Origin: an uncultured Pantoea sp.
GTDB taxonomy: Bacteria > Pseudomonadota > Gammaproteobacteria > Enterobacterales > Enterobacteriaceae
Reading direction: 5' to 3'
DNA: 64,000 nt
Assembly (NCBI GenBank): GCA_913778495.1
Contig: CAJYVD010000030.1
Span: forward strand, 62,001 to 126,000
Shown: in pieces, positions 1 through 8,680 of the stretch
How the letters are laid out: each line of letters begins with the position of its first letter
Position numbering within the stretch: position 1 is the stretch's first letter
Translations under genes and position numbers: made by a program
Notes under the pieces: generated by a model
What the model was told of the DNA's origin: nothing
The model's database searches: none
Seen by the model: only the letters and a program-made list of their open reading frames with translations

Positions 1-1754
1 ACTTCCAGGGTTCGGGGCAGCGTGGCATCCGCAGGGAGTTGAATTGATGACATAAAATAGCCCTGATCGTCTTCCGGCAAAAAAGCGGAGGGAAGGGCAG
101 CGAGCCCGGCACAGAGCGCAGCCAGCAGCGCGGCATACAGCGCCAGCATGCGTCCACCGCGCAGCAGAACATCGCCCAATACGGTGCGATAACGCTGCGA
201 AAGAGCATGAAAATAGCGATCAAACCGCTGGGAAAAACCGCCGTTGCGCGGCGTCGCCGCTTTTAGCAGGGTGGCGCACAGCGCGGGCGTTAGCGTCAGC
301 GCCAGAAACGCGGAGAACAGGATGGACACGGCCATTGAGATGCAGAACTGACGGTAAATGATGCCGGTTGAGCCGTCAGCAAAGGCCATCGGGATAAACA
401 CGGCGGTCAGCACCAGCGTCATGCCGATAATGGCGGGCGTGATTTCACGCATCGCCTGGCGCGTTGCCGCTTCCGGCGACAAGCCTTTCTCCGCCATCAG
501 GCGCGCCACATTTTCGACCACGACAATGGCATCATCAACCACGATACCGATCGCCAGCACCATGCCAAACAGCGTCAGGATATTGATGGCGTAGCCGGCA
601 ATCAGCATCACCGTAAACGTGCCCAATAGTGCGATGGGCGCGACAATCGCCGGGATGAGGGTGTAGCGCACGTTGTGCAGAAACACCAGCATCACGAAAA
701 ACACCAGGATCATGGCCTCAACAAAGGTCTGCACCACATTCCAAATGGAAATTTTAATAAACGGCGCGGTGTCAAACGGTACGCTGAGCGCCATGCCCTC
801 GGGCAGGGTGTCGCCCAGTTGGGCAAGCGCCGCATGGATATCGTTTGCAGTGCGGAGCGCATTGGCGCCCGGCGCAAGCTGAATCGCCGCCGCCGTGGCC
901 GGCACGCCGTTCTCGCGAATGGCAAAAGCGTAGCTTTGCTGTCCGGACTCAATCCGTGCGATATCCGCTAATCGCACGCGGGCGCCATTCACCGTCGCCT
1001 TAACGGTAATATTGCCAAACGCCTCCACCGAGGTGAGTTGACCCTGGACCTTGATCGGGTAGGTCACGCGCTGGCCCGACTGCGTGGGTTCGTCGCCCAC
1101 CCGACCGGGAGAGACCACACTGTTTTGCTGGCTTATCGCCGTCAAGACGTTGTTGACCGACAGCCCATAGCCTTGAAGCCGAGTGGGATCCAGCCAGATA
1201 CGCAGCGCTTTTTCGCTGCCAAACAGCTGGATTTTTCCCACGCCAGGCACGCGGCGCAGCGTGTCAGTAAGATTGCGCGCAAAGTAGTCGCTGAGATCCG
1301 CCTCTTGATACCTGCCGGTGGGTGATTTCAACCCCACCATCATCAGGAAGCCGGCGTCCGCGGCCTCCACGGTAAGGCCATTCTGTTTTACCGTCTGAGG
1401 CAGGCGCGGCTCGACCACTTTAAGGTGGTTTTGCACATCCATCTGCGCCTGTTTGATGTCGGTGCCAGGCTTAAAGATTACGGTGACGGTCGCCATGCCG
1501 CTATTGTCGCTGGTTGACTCGAAATAGAGCAGGTTATCTACCCCCGATATTTCACGCTCAATCAGCGAAATCACCGCATCATTCATCACCTCGGCGCTGG
1601 CACCAGGCCAGGAGGCGGACACAATCATGCTGGGTGGCGCAACGGCAGGATATTGCGCTACCGGCAGCTGTGGGATTGCCAGAATACCGGACAGCACAAT
1701 AAAAAGCGCCACAACCCAGGCAAACACGGGGCGTTGGATAAAAAAGGCGGACAT
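1..1754 (-). CDS. RND multidrug efflux permease (HAE1/AcrB-like), C-terminus cut by window edge
   Basis: Inner-membrane proton-driven efflux permease. Translating the minus strand from the ATG at 1754-1752 gives an open frame of 584 codons that runs off the window. It starts MSAFFIQRPVFAWVVAL, the typical HAE1 N-terminus (TM1). It continues through the porter region (PVAQYPAVAPP, a FLMMVGL stretch) and reaches TM4 with the paired aspartates of the proton relay (GIVVDDAIVVVEN). A full member is about 1030-1050 residues, so about 55% is visible. AAGGA lies 7 bases before the ATG. No membrane-fusion-protein gene precedes it on the same strand, unlike acrAB-type operons; the adaptor may be elsewhere or downstream outside the window. 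The family call is firm; the substrate is unknown. Confidence 0.93.
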   Translation of the reverse strand, partial: MSAFFIQRPVFAWVVALFIVLSGILAIPQLPVAQYPAVAPPSMIVSASWPGASAEVMNDAVISLIEREISGVDNLLYFESTSDNSGMATVTVIFKPGTDIKQAQMDVQNHLKVVEPRLPQTVKQNGLTVEAADAGFLMMVGLKSPTGRYQEADLSDYFARNLTDTLRRVPGVGKIQLFGSEKALRIWLDPTRLQGYGLSVNNVLTAISQQNSVVSPGRVGDEPTQSGQRVTYPIKVQGQLTSVEAFGNITVKATVNGARVRLADIARIESGQQSYAFAIRENGVPATAAAIQLAPGANALRTANDIHAALAQLGDTLPEGMALSVPFDTAPFIKISIWNVVQTFVEAMILVFFVMLVFLHNVRYTLIPAIVAPIALLGTFTVMLIAGYAINILTLFGMVLAIGIVVDDAIVVVENVARLMAEKGLSPEAATRQAMREITPAIIGMTLVLTAVFIPMAFADGSTGIIYRQFCISMAVSILFSAFLALTLTPALCATLLKAATPRNGGFSQRFDRYFHALSQRYRTVLGDVLLRGGRMLALYAALLAALCAGLAALPSAFLPEDDQGYFMSSIQLPADATLPRTLE

Positions 1755-2231
1755 GTTAATCATTTCCTTGGCGTAATGGTGAAAGCCATTCCTTGCGGAT
1801 AACGCGCAAAACCGTGTGAAAAGCCGAGAGAGATAGCGCTTTAATGCGCCGCCAGAGCTTTTTGTTATCAGACATCGCTCAAGCTAATTAAGGTAAATGC
1901 GGCGAAACGGGAGTCTGCCCGTCACGCGTGGAGTGACGATTTCCGCAATATGGAGTGAAGATGGAGGGGCGCGCGGCTGTCACGCGTGCAGCATAAAGTA
2001 GAGGGGCTGCTGCCAGGCAACCCGCCACACTGGCTTGTCAGGCGCAGCCGAAAAGCGGGAACCTGTTTTGCAGCGCTGTGACTTATTTTTCGCCCGATAC
2101 GGACGAGCTGTTCCTTAAGATTCTGCCGTCCTCACCCTGCAACGCGTTTTTATGCGGGGCACTGCCGTTTTGGTCTACGGTTAATCGGTCCAGAGTGGAC
2201 CGATCGTGATGACTGAATAAAGCGACAGGCG
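1755..2231. other. Intergenic region between RND permease and beta-lactamase
   Basis: No convincing gene in these 477 bases. It contains two copies of the 10-mer GTCACGCGTG (1921-1930 and 1979-1988), whose core CACGCGTG is itself palindromic; they lie about 170-230 bases before the RND start codon and could be operator sites. A 9-bp perfect hairpin (ATCGGTCCA 2184-2192, TGGACCGAT 2196-2204) sits just beyond the beta-lactamase stop codon and may end its transcript, although no clear T-run follows on the minus strand. Confidence 0.5.
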
Positions 2232-3119
2232 TTATTTACTGAGGGCTTCAGCGACGCGCTTCGCCGCGCTGGCCAGCACCGCTTTGCGCGCGCTGGCGTC
2301 TTTGGCGTGCTGGGTAAAATAGGTTGTCAGCACCACAGGCGCGCGGTCTTTGGGCCAAATCACGGCGATGTCATTGGTGGTGCCGTAATCGCCGCTGCCG
2401 GTTTTGTCGCCCACCGTCCAGTCTGCCGGCAGGCCTGCTTTAATACTGTTTGCGCCGGTGGTATTGCCTTTCATCCACGTCGCCAGCTGGGTTCGCTGCG
2501 CGGGCGCGAGGGCGTTGCCTAACACCAGTTTATTGAGACTCTCCGCCATGGCGCGCGGCGTGGTGGTATCACGCGCATCGCCCGGAAGGGCGGTATTTAA
2601 ACCGGGTTCATTTCTGTCCAGGCGAAATGTTACGTCGCCAAGCGTACGTGCGAACTGGGTGGTAGCCTGCGGGCCGCCACTGAGCGCCAGCAGTTTATTC
2701 ATGGCCGCGTTGTCACTGTATTGTAACGCGGCGGCGCTCAATTCAGCGACGGTCAGCGTGGCGTTAACGTGTTGTTGCGTAATGGGATTGTAGTTGACCA
2801 GGTCGGTTTTTTTTATAGGAATGGCGCGATCGAGCAGGTTGGGCTCTTTTTCACTGGTTTTCAATAGGTAGGCCACCGTCATCACTTTACTGGTGCTGCA
2901 CAGGGGAAAGCGTTCATCGCCGCGCCAGGCATAACGAGAACCGTCTGCGGTATCGATTACCGCCACGCCCAGGCGACCACCGGATTGATCCTCGATCGTT
3001 TTCATTGCCGCATTGAGGGATGGCGTATCGATAGCCGCCTGTGACGTCGCCGTGAATCCGGTGAGTAAAAGTAGAGAAAAGGTAAATCGCGTAGTCGCCG
3101 AAATGTGCTGCACGGTCAT
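2232..3119 (-). CDS. bla: Class A beta-lactamase, CTX-M/ERP/RAHN-like chromosomal enzyme
   Basis: Periplasmic serine beta-lactamase of 295 residues with an N-terminal signal peptide (about residues 1-29). All class A motifs are present: C74-S75-T-S-K78 (active Ser, Ambler 70-73), S135-D136-N137 (Ambler 130-132), the omega-loop R-N-E171-P-x-L-N with the general base Glu (Ambler 166), and K239-T-G-S-G (Ambler 234-238) followed by Asp (Ambler 240). The Cys before the active Ser, Ser237 and the stretch DLVNYNPI are shared with CTX-M enzymes, so an extended-spectrum cephalosporinase of the chromosomal CTX-M-like group (as in Kluyvera, Rahnella, Erwinia persicina) is likely. No divergent LysR-type regulator is adjacent. 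The exact subfamily cannot be fixed by eye. Confidence 0.95.
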   Translation of the reverse strand: MTVQHISATTRFTFSLLLLTGFTATSQAAIDTPSLNAAMKTIEDQSGGRLGVAVIDTADGSRYAWRGDERFPLCSTSKVMTVAYLLKTSEKEPNLLDRAIPIKKTDLVNYNPITQQHVNATLTVAELSAAALQYSDNAAMNKLLALSGGPQATTQFARTLGDVTFRLDRNEPGLNTALPGDARDTTTPRAMAESLNKLVLGNALAPAQRTQLATWMKGNTTGANSIKAGLPADWTVGDKTGSGDYGTTNDIAVIWPKDRAPVVLTTYFTQHAKDASARKAVLASAAKRVAEALSK

Positions 3120-3335
3120 ACTCCTTAGTAGGTGAATTTTGTGTGAGGAATTAAACGGATGTGCCGCTTCAATACGTACAGAGTAAGCCCGTTTTCTTTG
3201 ATCCTGTCATGATATTACTTAACACCCGCCATAACTTTTCTGGGGTTTAGATCGGAACGTGATATCGCGCGCACTGGATTGCGCGCCTTTCAAACTGCCG
3301 CGCATGCAGTGCGGTGAGTCTTGGGAGTGAGCTGG

Positions 3336-3486
3336 TGCCGTAACGATTAAAGTCCGGTGTTGAGCCGAGAACCTGTCCTGGTGGGGTCGAGGTCCAGATT
3401 CTGCGCCAGCGCATCTGTAACTGGCTTGCTGGGCACAAGGTCATTAAATCCTTCCCATCAAGGCAAAGCTGGCCGGTCGGGGGCAT
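3336..3486 (-). pseudogene. Remnant of a peptide-type ABC transporter ATP-binding protein
   Basis: Starting at 3486, the minus strand encodes TGQLCLDGKDLMTL followed by RWRRI. This resembles the stretch before the Q-loop in Opp/Dpp/GsiA-type ATPases (G-x-I-x-x-D-G-x-D-L). After a frame change near 3390 a second frame (from 3383) reads HQDRFSAQHRTLIV. That aligns well with the family's Q-loop block, F-Q-D-P-F-S-A-L-N-P-R-L-T-V. Walker A, signature and Walker B are absent, and a stop lies directly upstream in frame. This is a decayed internal fragment of about 50 codons. The match is by eye only and could be chance, but two consecutive family blocks in the right order argue against that. Confidence 0.5.
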
Positions 3487-3647
3487 TTCTCTTTAGTACG
3501 GCAGACGCAGTAATATAATGTTTAGCAAGCGGTTCATCCGGCCTGCGATCATTCGGTCCGACTACGCAACCGGTCAGTTAACCGGCACTCATCCTCAGTA
3601 CGAAGGGACGTTAAGGGAACATGGATACGCTTTGAAACACTCTTAAT

Positions 3648-3675
3648 TTGTGACTTTATTACCAAGTGGTCACTT
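3648..3675. promoter_or_regulatory. Candidate TetR operator, copy 1 (upstream of tetR)
   Basis: TTGTGAC at 3648-3654, 14 bases, then GTCACTT at 3669-3675. The same arm sequence with identical spacing recurs at 4328-4355, before the pump genes. The right part also forms a local palindrome, AAGTGGTCACTT (3664-3675). The element lies 36 bases before the tetR start codon, as expected for an autorepression site. Confidence 0.6.
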
Positions 3676-3711
3676 TTTGTCAATCGGCAAATGTTACGTT
3701 AAGCTGGAAAA

Positions 3712-4326
3712 ATGAATAAGCAAACCACGACTCACCCCGGCAGGGGGCCCTCAGAACATACTATCCGTGATCAGGTGGTCGCAGCCGCGACTGAACACTT
3801 CGGCCATTTTGGTTATGAGAAAACCACCGTATCCGATCTCGCAAAGTCGATAGGCTTCTCGAAGGCTTACATCTACAAGTTTTTCGATTCTAAACAGGCA
3901 ATTGGCGAACAAATTTGCGCTAACCGCCTGAATATGATCATGGACATCGTAAACGCAGCCATTGCCGACTCTCCAACGGCATCTGAAAGGCTCAGGCAGA
4001 TGCTGAAGGCACTGACGCAAGCCGGCAGCGACCTATTTTTTCACGATCGAAAGCTTTATGACATTGCCGCCGTTGCCGCCCGAGATAAATGGCCATCGGC
4101 AGCGCTGCATGAAGAACGTATTCGGCAACGCATTGAAAATATTATTCTTGAAGGGAGAGGGACTGGAGAGTTCGAGCGGAAAACCCCTCTGGATGAAGCA
4201 TCGCAGGCTATTTTTCTGGTCATGAGGCCTTATATCAGCCCGGTTCAGCTGCAGTACAACCTTGATACGGCTGAGTCTGCTGCTGTGCTCCTCTCGTCGC
4301 TTATCCTCAGGAGTCTTTCGCCCTAA
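3712..4326 (+). CDS. TetR/AcrR family repressor of the adjacent efflux operon
   Basis: Protein of 204 residues with the usual TetR layout. The N-terminal DNA-binding domain (about 20-66) contains TEHFGHFGYEKTTVSDLAKSIG and the recognition-helix block FSKAYIYKFFDSKQAIGE. A variable helical ligand-binding domain follows. It lies 74 bases upstream of, and in the same direction as, the adaptor-permease-fabF genes. Matching inverted repeats (TTGTGAC-N14-GTCAC) precede both tetR and the adaptor gene, which suggests it represses itself and the pump. The ligand is unknown. The ATG at 3712 was taken because the N-terminal domain follows directly and no earlier start is better placed. Confidence 0.88.
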   Translation: MNKQTTTHPGRGPSEHTIRDQVVAAATEHFGHFGYEKTTVSDLAKSIGFSKAYIYKFFDSKQAIGEQICANRLNMIMDIVNAAIADSPTASERLRQMLKALTQAGSDLFFHDRKLYDIAAVAARDKWPSAALHEERIRQRIENIILEGRGTGEFERKTPLDEASQAIFLVMRPYISPVQLQYNLDTAESAAVLLSSLILRSLSP

Positions 4327-4327
4327 G

Positions 4328-4355
4328 TTGTGACTATTGACAACTATGGTCACAA
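4328..4355. promoter_or_regulatory. Candidate TetR operator, copy 2 (upstream of pump operon)
   Basis: A perfect 7-bp inverted repeat, TTGTGAC (4328-4334) and GTCACAA (4349-4355), separated by 14 bases. It starts directly after the tetR stop codon and lies 45 bases before the adaptor start codon. It has the same half-site and spacing as the element at 3648-3675, so the two are probably bound by one regulator, most simply the TetR protein between them. Confidence 0.65.
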
Positions 4356-4400
4356 GAATAAGAATGCGGTTACCACCTTTTCACTGTGTTCAGGTAACCC

Positions 4401-5516
4401 ATGCTCAGGATTAATCCTGTCAATCTAGCTTTCTACCTGTTGCCACTGGCCCTGGTGGCCTGTGGCGACAAATCTGGCACCGATGATCCACGCACGCAGC
4501 CGCCCTTGGTAAGGGCTGTAAACGTGGCTGATGCTGGTAATAATCTCCGTTCATTCACCGGTGTGGTTGTTGCACGCACACAAAGTGATCTTGGCTTCAG
4601 AGTGCAGGGTAAAATCCTTGAGCGCCTCGTGGATACGGGGCAGACGGTTAAACGCGGACAGCCGCTGATGCGCCTCGATCCTGCCGATTTCGTCCTCCAG
4701 GCACAGTCTCAGCAGCAGGCAGTCAGTGCTGCACGCGCACGCGCCCGGCAAACCTCATTGGACGAAGCGCGTTACCGTGGACTGGTGGCGACGGGGGCTG
4801 TTTCCGCTTCAGCTTACGACCAGATCAAGGCTGCTGCAGATTCCGCCAAAGCCGACCTCAACGCTGCGCAGGCACAGGCTGACGTTGCGCAGAATGCTAA
4901 AAGCTATGCCGTACTTCTGGCTGATGCTGATGGTGTGGTTATGGAGACGCTGGCTGAGCCAGGCCAAGTAGTCAGTGCAGGCCAGCCGGTCATCAGGCTA
5001 GCCCGGGCAGGGCAGCGCGAAGCGCTTATCCAACTGCCTGAAACGTTAAGGCCAGTCCCCGGAAGTCAGGCTGAAGCGACGCTGTACGGCGATAATGAGC
5101 GGTCAGTCAGCGCCCGGCTTCGCGTGCTTTCCGATGCTGCCGAACCTTTAACCCGCACCTTTGAAGCACGCTATGTGCTTGAAGGTGCGCTGGCCGACGC
5201 ACCGTTGGGTGCCACCGTCACACTGCATATCGCTGACGGTAAGGCTTCCCGCGAGGTAATGCAGGTCCCCATAACCGCACTGTTTGACCCGGGCAAAGGG
5301 CCGGGTGTATGGGTGATTACCGGTGAGCCTGCCCGGGTATCGTGGCGGGCGGTGCAAGTAGAGAGCATGAGTGATGACGCGGCTAAAGTCATTCACGGGC
5401 TCAGTGCCGGCGAGGAAGTGGTAGCGCTTGGCGCTCACCTGCTGCACAACGGTGAAACTGTTCGCGTGGCGCGTCAGGGTGATGGCAGCATTGCCGGAGG
5501 CCAGCCCCATGAGTAA
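4401..5516 (+). CDS. RND efflux periplasmic adaptor (membrane fusion protein), lipoprotein
   Basis: Adaptor of 371 residues linking an RND permease to an outer-membrane channel. A lipoprotein signal ends at a lipobox, LVAC (Cys at residue 21). The lipoyl/barrel-sandwich halves are visible: FRVQGKILERLVDTGQTVKRGQPLMRLDP (about 66-94) and DGVVMETLAEPGQVVSAGQPV (about 177-197). Between them is an Ala/Gln/Arg-rich helical hairpin (about 100-165), with a beta-barrel and membrane-proximal domain after. It overlaps the permease start by 8 bases, indicating translational coupling. No TolC-type gene is nearby, so a shared TolC is likely used. It appears intact although its permease partner is interrupted. 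Confidence 0.93.
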   Translation: MLRINPVNLAFYLLPLALVACGDKSGTDDPRTQPPLVRAVNVADAGNNLRSFTGVVVARTQSDLGFRVQGKILERLVDTGQTVKRGQPLMRLDPADFVLQAQSQQQAVSAARARARQTSLDEARYRGLVATGAVSASAYDQIKAAADSAKADLNAAQAQADVAQNAKSYAVLLADADGVVMETLAEPGQVVSAGQPVIRLARAGQREALIQLPETLRPVPGSQAEATLYGDNERSVSARLRVLSDAAEPLTRTFEARYVLEGALADAPLGATVTLHIADGKASREVMQVPITALFDPGKGPGVWVITGEPARVSWRAVQVESMSDDAAKVIHGLSAGEEVVALGAHLLHNGETVRVARQGDGSIAGGQPHE

Positions 5517-8500
5517 CGCGCGTTTCAATCTCTCCGCGCTCGCCGTCCGCGAACGTTCGATCACGTTATTCCTGATCATTTTGATCTCAATCACGGGCAT
5601 TCTCTCTTTTTTTGCGCTGGGAAGGGCAGAAGATCCGCCGTTTACCGTCAAACAGATGACGATCATTACCGCGTGGCCAGGGGCGACGGCACAGGAAATG
5701 CAGGACCAGGTTGCTGAACCGCTGGAAAAGCGGTTGCAGGAACTCAAATGGTACGACCGGACTGAAACATACACTCGCCCGGGAATGGCGTTCACTATGC
5801 TATCGCTGCAGGACAGTACGCCACCCTCCCAGGTACAGGAAGAGTTCTACCAGGCGCGTAAAAAACTGGGGGACGAGGCTAAAAATCTGCCTGCAGGCGT
5901 TATCGGACCGATGGTCAATGACGAGTTTTCGGACGTCACATTTTCCCTCTTTGCTCTGAAAGCTAAAGGTGAGCCTCAGCGTTTACTGGCGCGCGATGCA
6001 GAGTCACTGCGTCAGCGGCTTCTTCATGTGCCGGGCGTAAAAAAGGTCAACATCATTGGTGAGCAGAACGAACGCATTTTTGTCTCTTTTTCTCATAACC
6101 GTCTGGCCACGTTGGGGATTTCTCCTCAGGACATATTTTCAGCCCTGAATAATCAGAATGCTTTAACCCCGGCGGGCTCAATTGACACACAGGGACCCCA
6201 GGTGTTTATCCGCCTTGACGGGGCTTTTAACAAACTGGAGCAGATTCGCAATACGCCCGTTGTGGTAAATGGCAGAACGCTGCTGCTGTCGGACATTGCC
6301 ACCGTTGAACGCGGATATGAGGATCCCGCCACGTTTCTGATCCGCAATCAGGGCGAACCGGCTCTACTGCTGGGCATTATCATGCGGCAGGGGTGGAACG
6401 GCCTTGAACTGGGGAAATCTCTGGATGCCGAAGTCAACCGTATTAATGCAGCCATGCCACTGGGCATGACGCTGACGAAAGTCACGGATTAGTCGGTCAA
6501 CATCCGTTCTGCCGTCGATGAATTTATGCTTAAGTTCTTCGTTGCGCTGCTTGTGGTCATGGTGGTCTGCTTTGTTAGCATGGGCTGGCGCGTGGGCGTG
6601 GTGGTGGCCGCTGCCGTGCCCCTGACGCTGGCGGTGGTTTTCATGGTTATGGAGGCATCCGGTAAGAACTTTGACCGCATCACCCTGGGATCCCTGATTC
6701 TGGCGCTGGGACTGCTGGTGGACGATGCCATCATTGCGATTGAGATGATGGTCGTAAAAATGGAGGAGGGCTACGATCGCATTAAAGCCTCAGCCTATGC
6801 CTGGAGCCATACTGCTGCACCGATGCTGGCCGGCACACTGGTTACGGTCGTGGGATTTATGCCTAACGGCTTCGCGCAGTCAACGGCGGGCGAATACACC
6901 AGTAACATGTTCTGGATTGTCGGTATTGCGCTGATAGCCTCATGGGTGGTGGCCGTTGTGTTTACACCCTATCTGGGGGTGAAAATGCTGCCAGAAGTCA
7001 GAACCGTGTCAGGCGGCCACGCTGCAATCTACGACACGCCGCGCTATAACCGTTTTCGCCGGTTACTGGTTTGGGTCATCGCACGCAAATGGATGGTTGC
7101 CGGAACCGTCATTCTCGTCTTTACCGGGGCCATTCTCGGTATGGGTCTGGTGAAGAAACAGTTCTTCCCGACATCAGATCGTCCGGAGGTATTGATTGAG
7201 GTTCAGATGCCTTACGGCACCTCAATTAAGCAGACCAGTACAACCACGGCAAAAATTGAGGACTGGCTGAGAAAGCAGAAAGAGGCAAAAATCGTCACGT
7301 CCTACATCGGACAGGGCTCGCCCCGTTTCTATCTTGCCATGGCACCTGAGCTTCCTGATCGCTCTTTTGCGAAGATTGTTGTCCTGACAGATAGCCAGGA
7401 TGCCCGCGATATTCTCAAGCACCGGCTGCGTCAAGCTGTCGCTGGCGGGCTTGCTCCCCAGGCACGTGTTCGCGTAACGCAGTTGGTTTTCGGTCCGTAC
7501 TCGCCTTATCCGGTGGCTTACCGGGTTATGGGGCCCGATCCGGGTAAGCTGCGTCAGATAGCGAGCGACGTAGAGGCAATCATGCTAGCCAGTCCGCTAA
7601 TGAGGACCGTTAATACAGACTGGGGCCAGCGCGTGCCGACGCTGCACTTTTCACTCAATCAGGATCGCCTGCAGGCGGTAGGACTGACGTCGAATGCCGT
7701 TGCGCAGCAACTCCAGTTCCTGCTCTCAGGTGTGCCCATTACGTCTGTGCGTGAAGACATCCGTTCTGTACAGGTTATAGGGCGTGCCGCCGGTGATATC
7801 AGACTTGATCCTGCCAAAATAGCCGGATTTACGCTGGTAGGCGCTTCAGGCCAGCGCATTCCGCTGTCTCAGATAGGGAACGTTGAGATAGTGATGGAAG
7901 ATCCGGTGCTGCGGCGTCGCGATCGCACCCCGACTATTACCGTCAGGGGTGACATTGCCGACAGCCTGCAGCCGCCCGATGTCTCCACGGCAATCCTGAT
8001 GCAGCTGCAGCCTGTGATCGCCAAGCTGCCGGCCGGGTACCGTATTGAGCAGGGAGGACCCATCGAGGAATCAGGTAAAGCGACGAAAGCCATGGCTCCG
8101 CTGTTCCCGATTATGATTGCCATCACGCTGCTGATCATCATTCTACAGGTGCGCTCTATGTCGGCGATGGTGATGGTGTTCCTGACCGCACCATTGGGGC
8201 TGATCGGGGTTGTACCGACCCTGCTGCTTTTCGGTCAGCCATTTGGGATCAATGCGCTGGTCGGGTTGATCGCGCTGTCGGGAATTTTGATGCGCAACAC
8301 ATTGATTCTGATAGGGCAGATCCATCACAACGAGCATGAGGGGCTGAGACCTTTTGATTCCGTCGTTGAAGCCACGGTTCAGCGCGCCCGACCCGTATTG
8401 CTGACGGCGATGGCCGCCATCCTGGCCTTTATACCGCTCACGCACTCTGTTTTCTGGGGAACGCTGGCGTACACGCTGATTGGCGGCACTTTTGCCGGCA

Positions 8501-8598
8501 CCATTATCACCCTGGTTTTCCTGCCTGCGATGTATGCCATCTGGTTCAGGATACGCCCAGAAAATCAGCAATACGCGCACGGTAAAGCCGCAGAATAA
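5509..8598 (+). pseudogene. RND efflux permease interrupted by an in-frame amber codon (codon 328)
   Basis: Read as one frame, the gene encodes about 1029 residues, the normal length for an HAE1/VexF/TriC-like permease. The frame runs from the ATG at 5509 to a TAG at 6490-6492, then continues without shift to 8598. The codons around the stop read VTD-stop-SVNIRSAVDEFMLKFFVALL; homologues commonly have Gln here (general family knowledge), so one C-to-T change (CAG to TAG) explains the break. The 327-residue upstream part has TM1 and part of the porter domain. Restart at the ATG 6526 would give 690 residues including TM4 with the proton-relay pair D405-D406 (GLLVDDAII), but no TM1. Neither piece should pump alone. 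The rest of the frame is well preserved, so the mutation is recent, or a base error. Confidence 0.9.
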
Positions 8599-8680
8599 CC
8601 GTTAACTACGGGGGAATACGTTCCCCTGTAAGCCTGCTTGTGTCGTGACACTGTGCAAACAAAAGCATGAGGTTTTTATC

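Larger units (their letters stand above)
3120..3711. other. Intergenic region with gene remnant and TetR operator
   Basis: This 592-base gap has no intact gene. It carries the promoter side of the beta-lactamase (3120-3240), a minus-strand ABC-ATPase remnant (3336-3486), and an inverted-repeat element just before the tetR gene (3648-3675). Nothing else recognisable was seen between 3490 and 3645. Confidence 0.5.

Noticed and set aside
3505-3532. dif-like sequence (GCAGTAATATAATGTTTAG) near a terminus-type region
   Set aside because: Only the AT-rich middle resembles dif; the XerC arm (GGTGCGCATAA) is absent and the XerD arm has several mismatches.
5148-5795. Long minus-strand frames inside the adaptor and permease genes
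   Set aside because: Composition and position show they are shadows of the coding strand; no ribosome site or recognisable motif.
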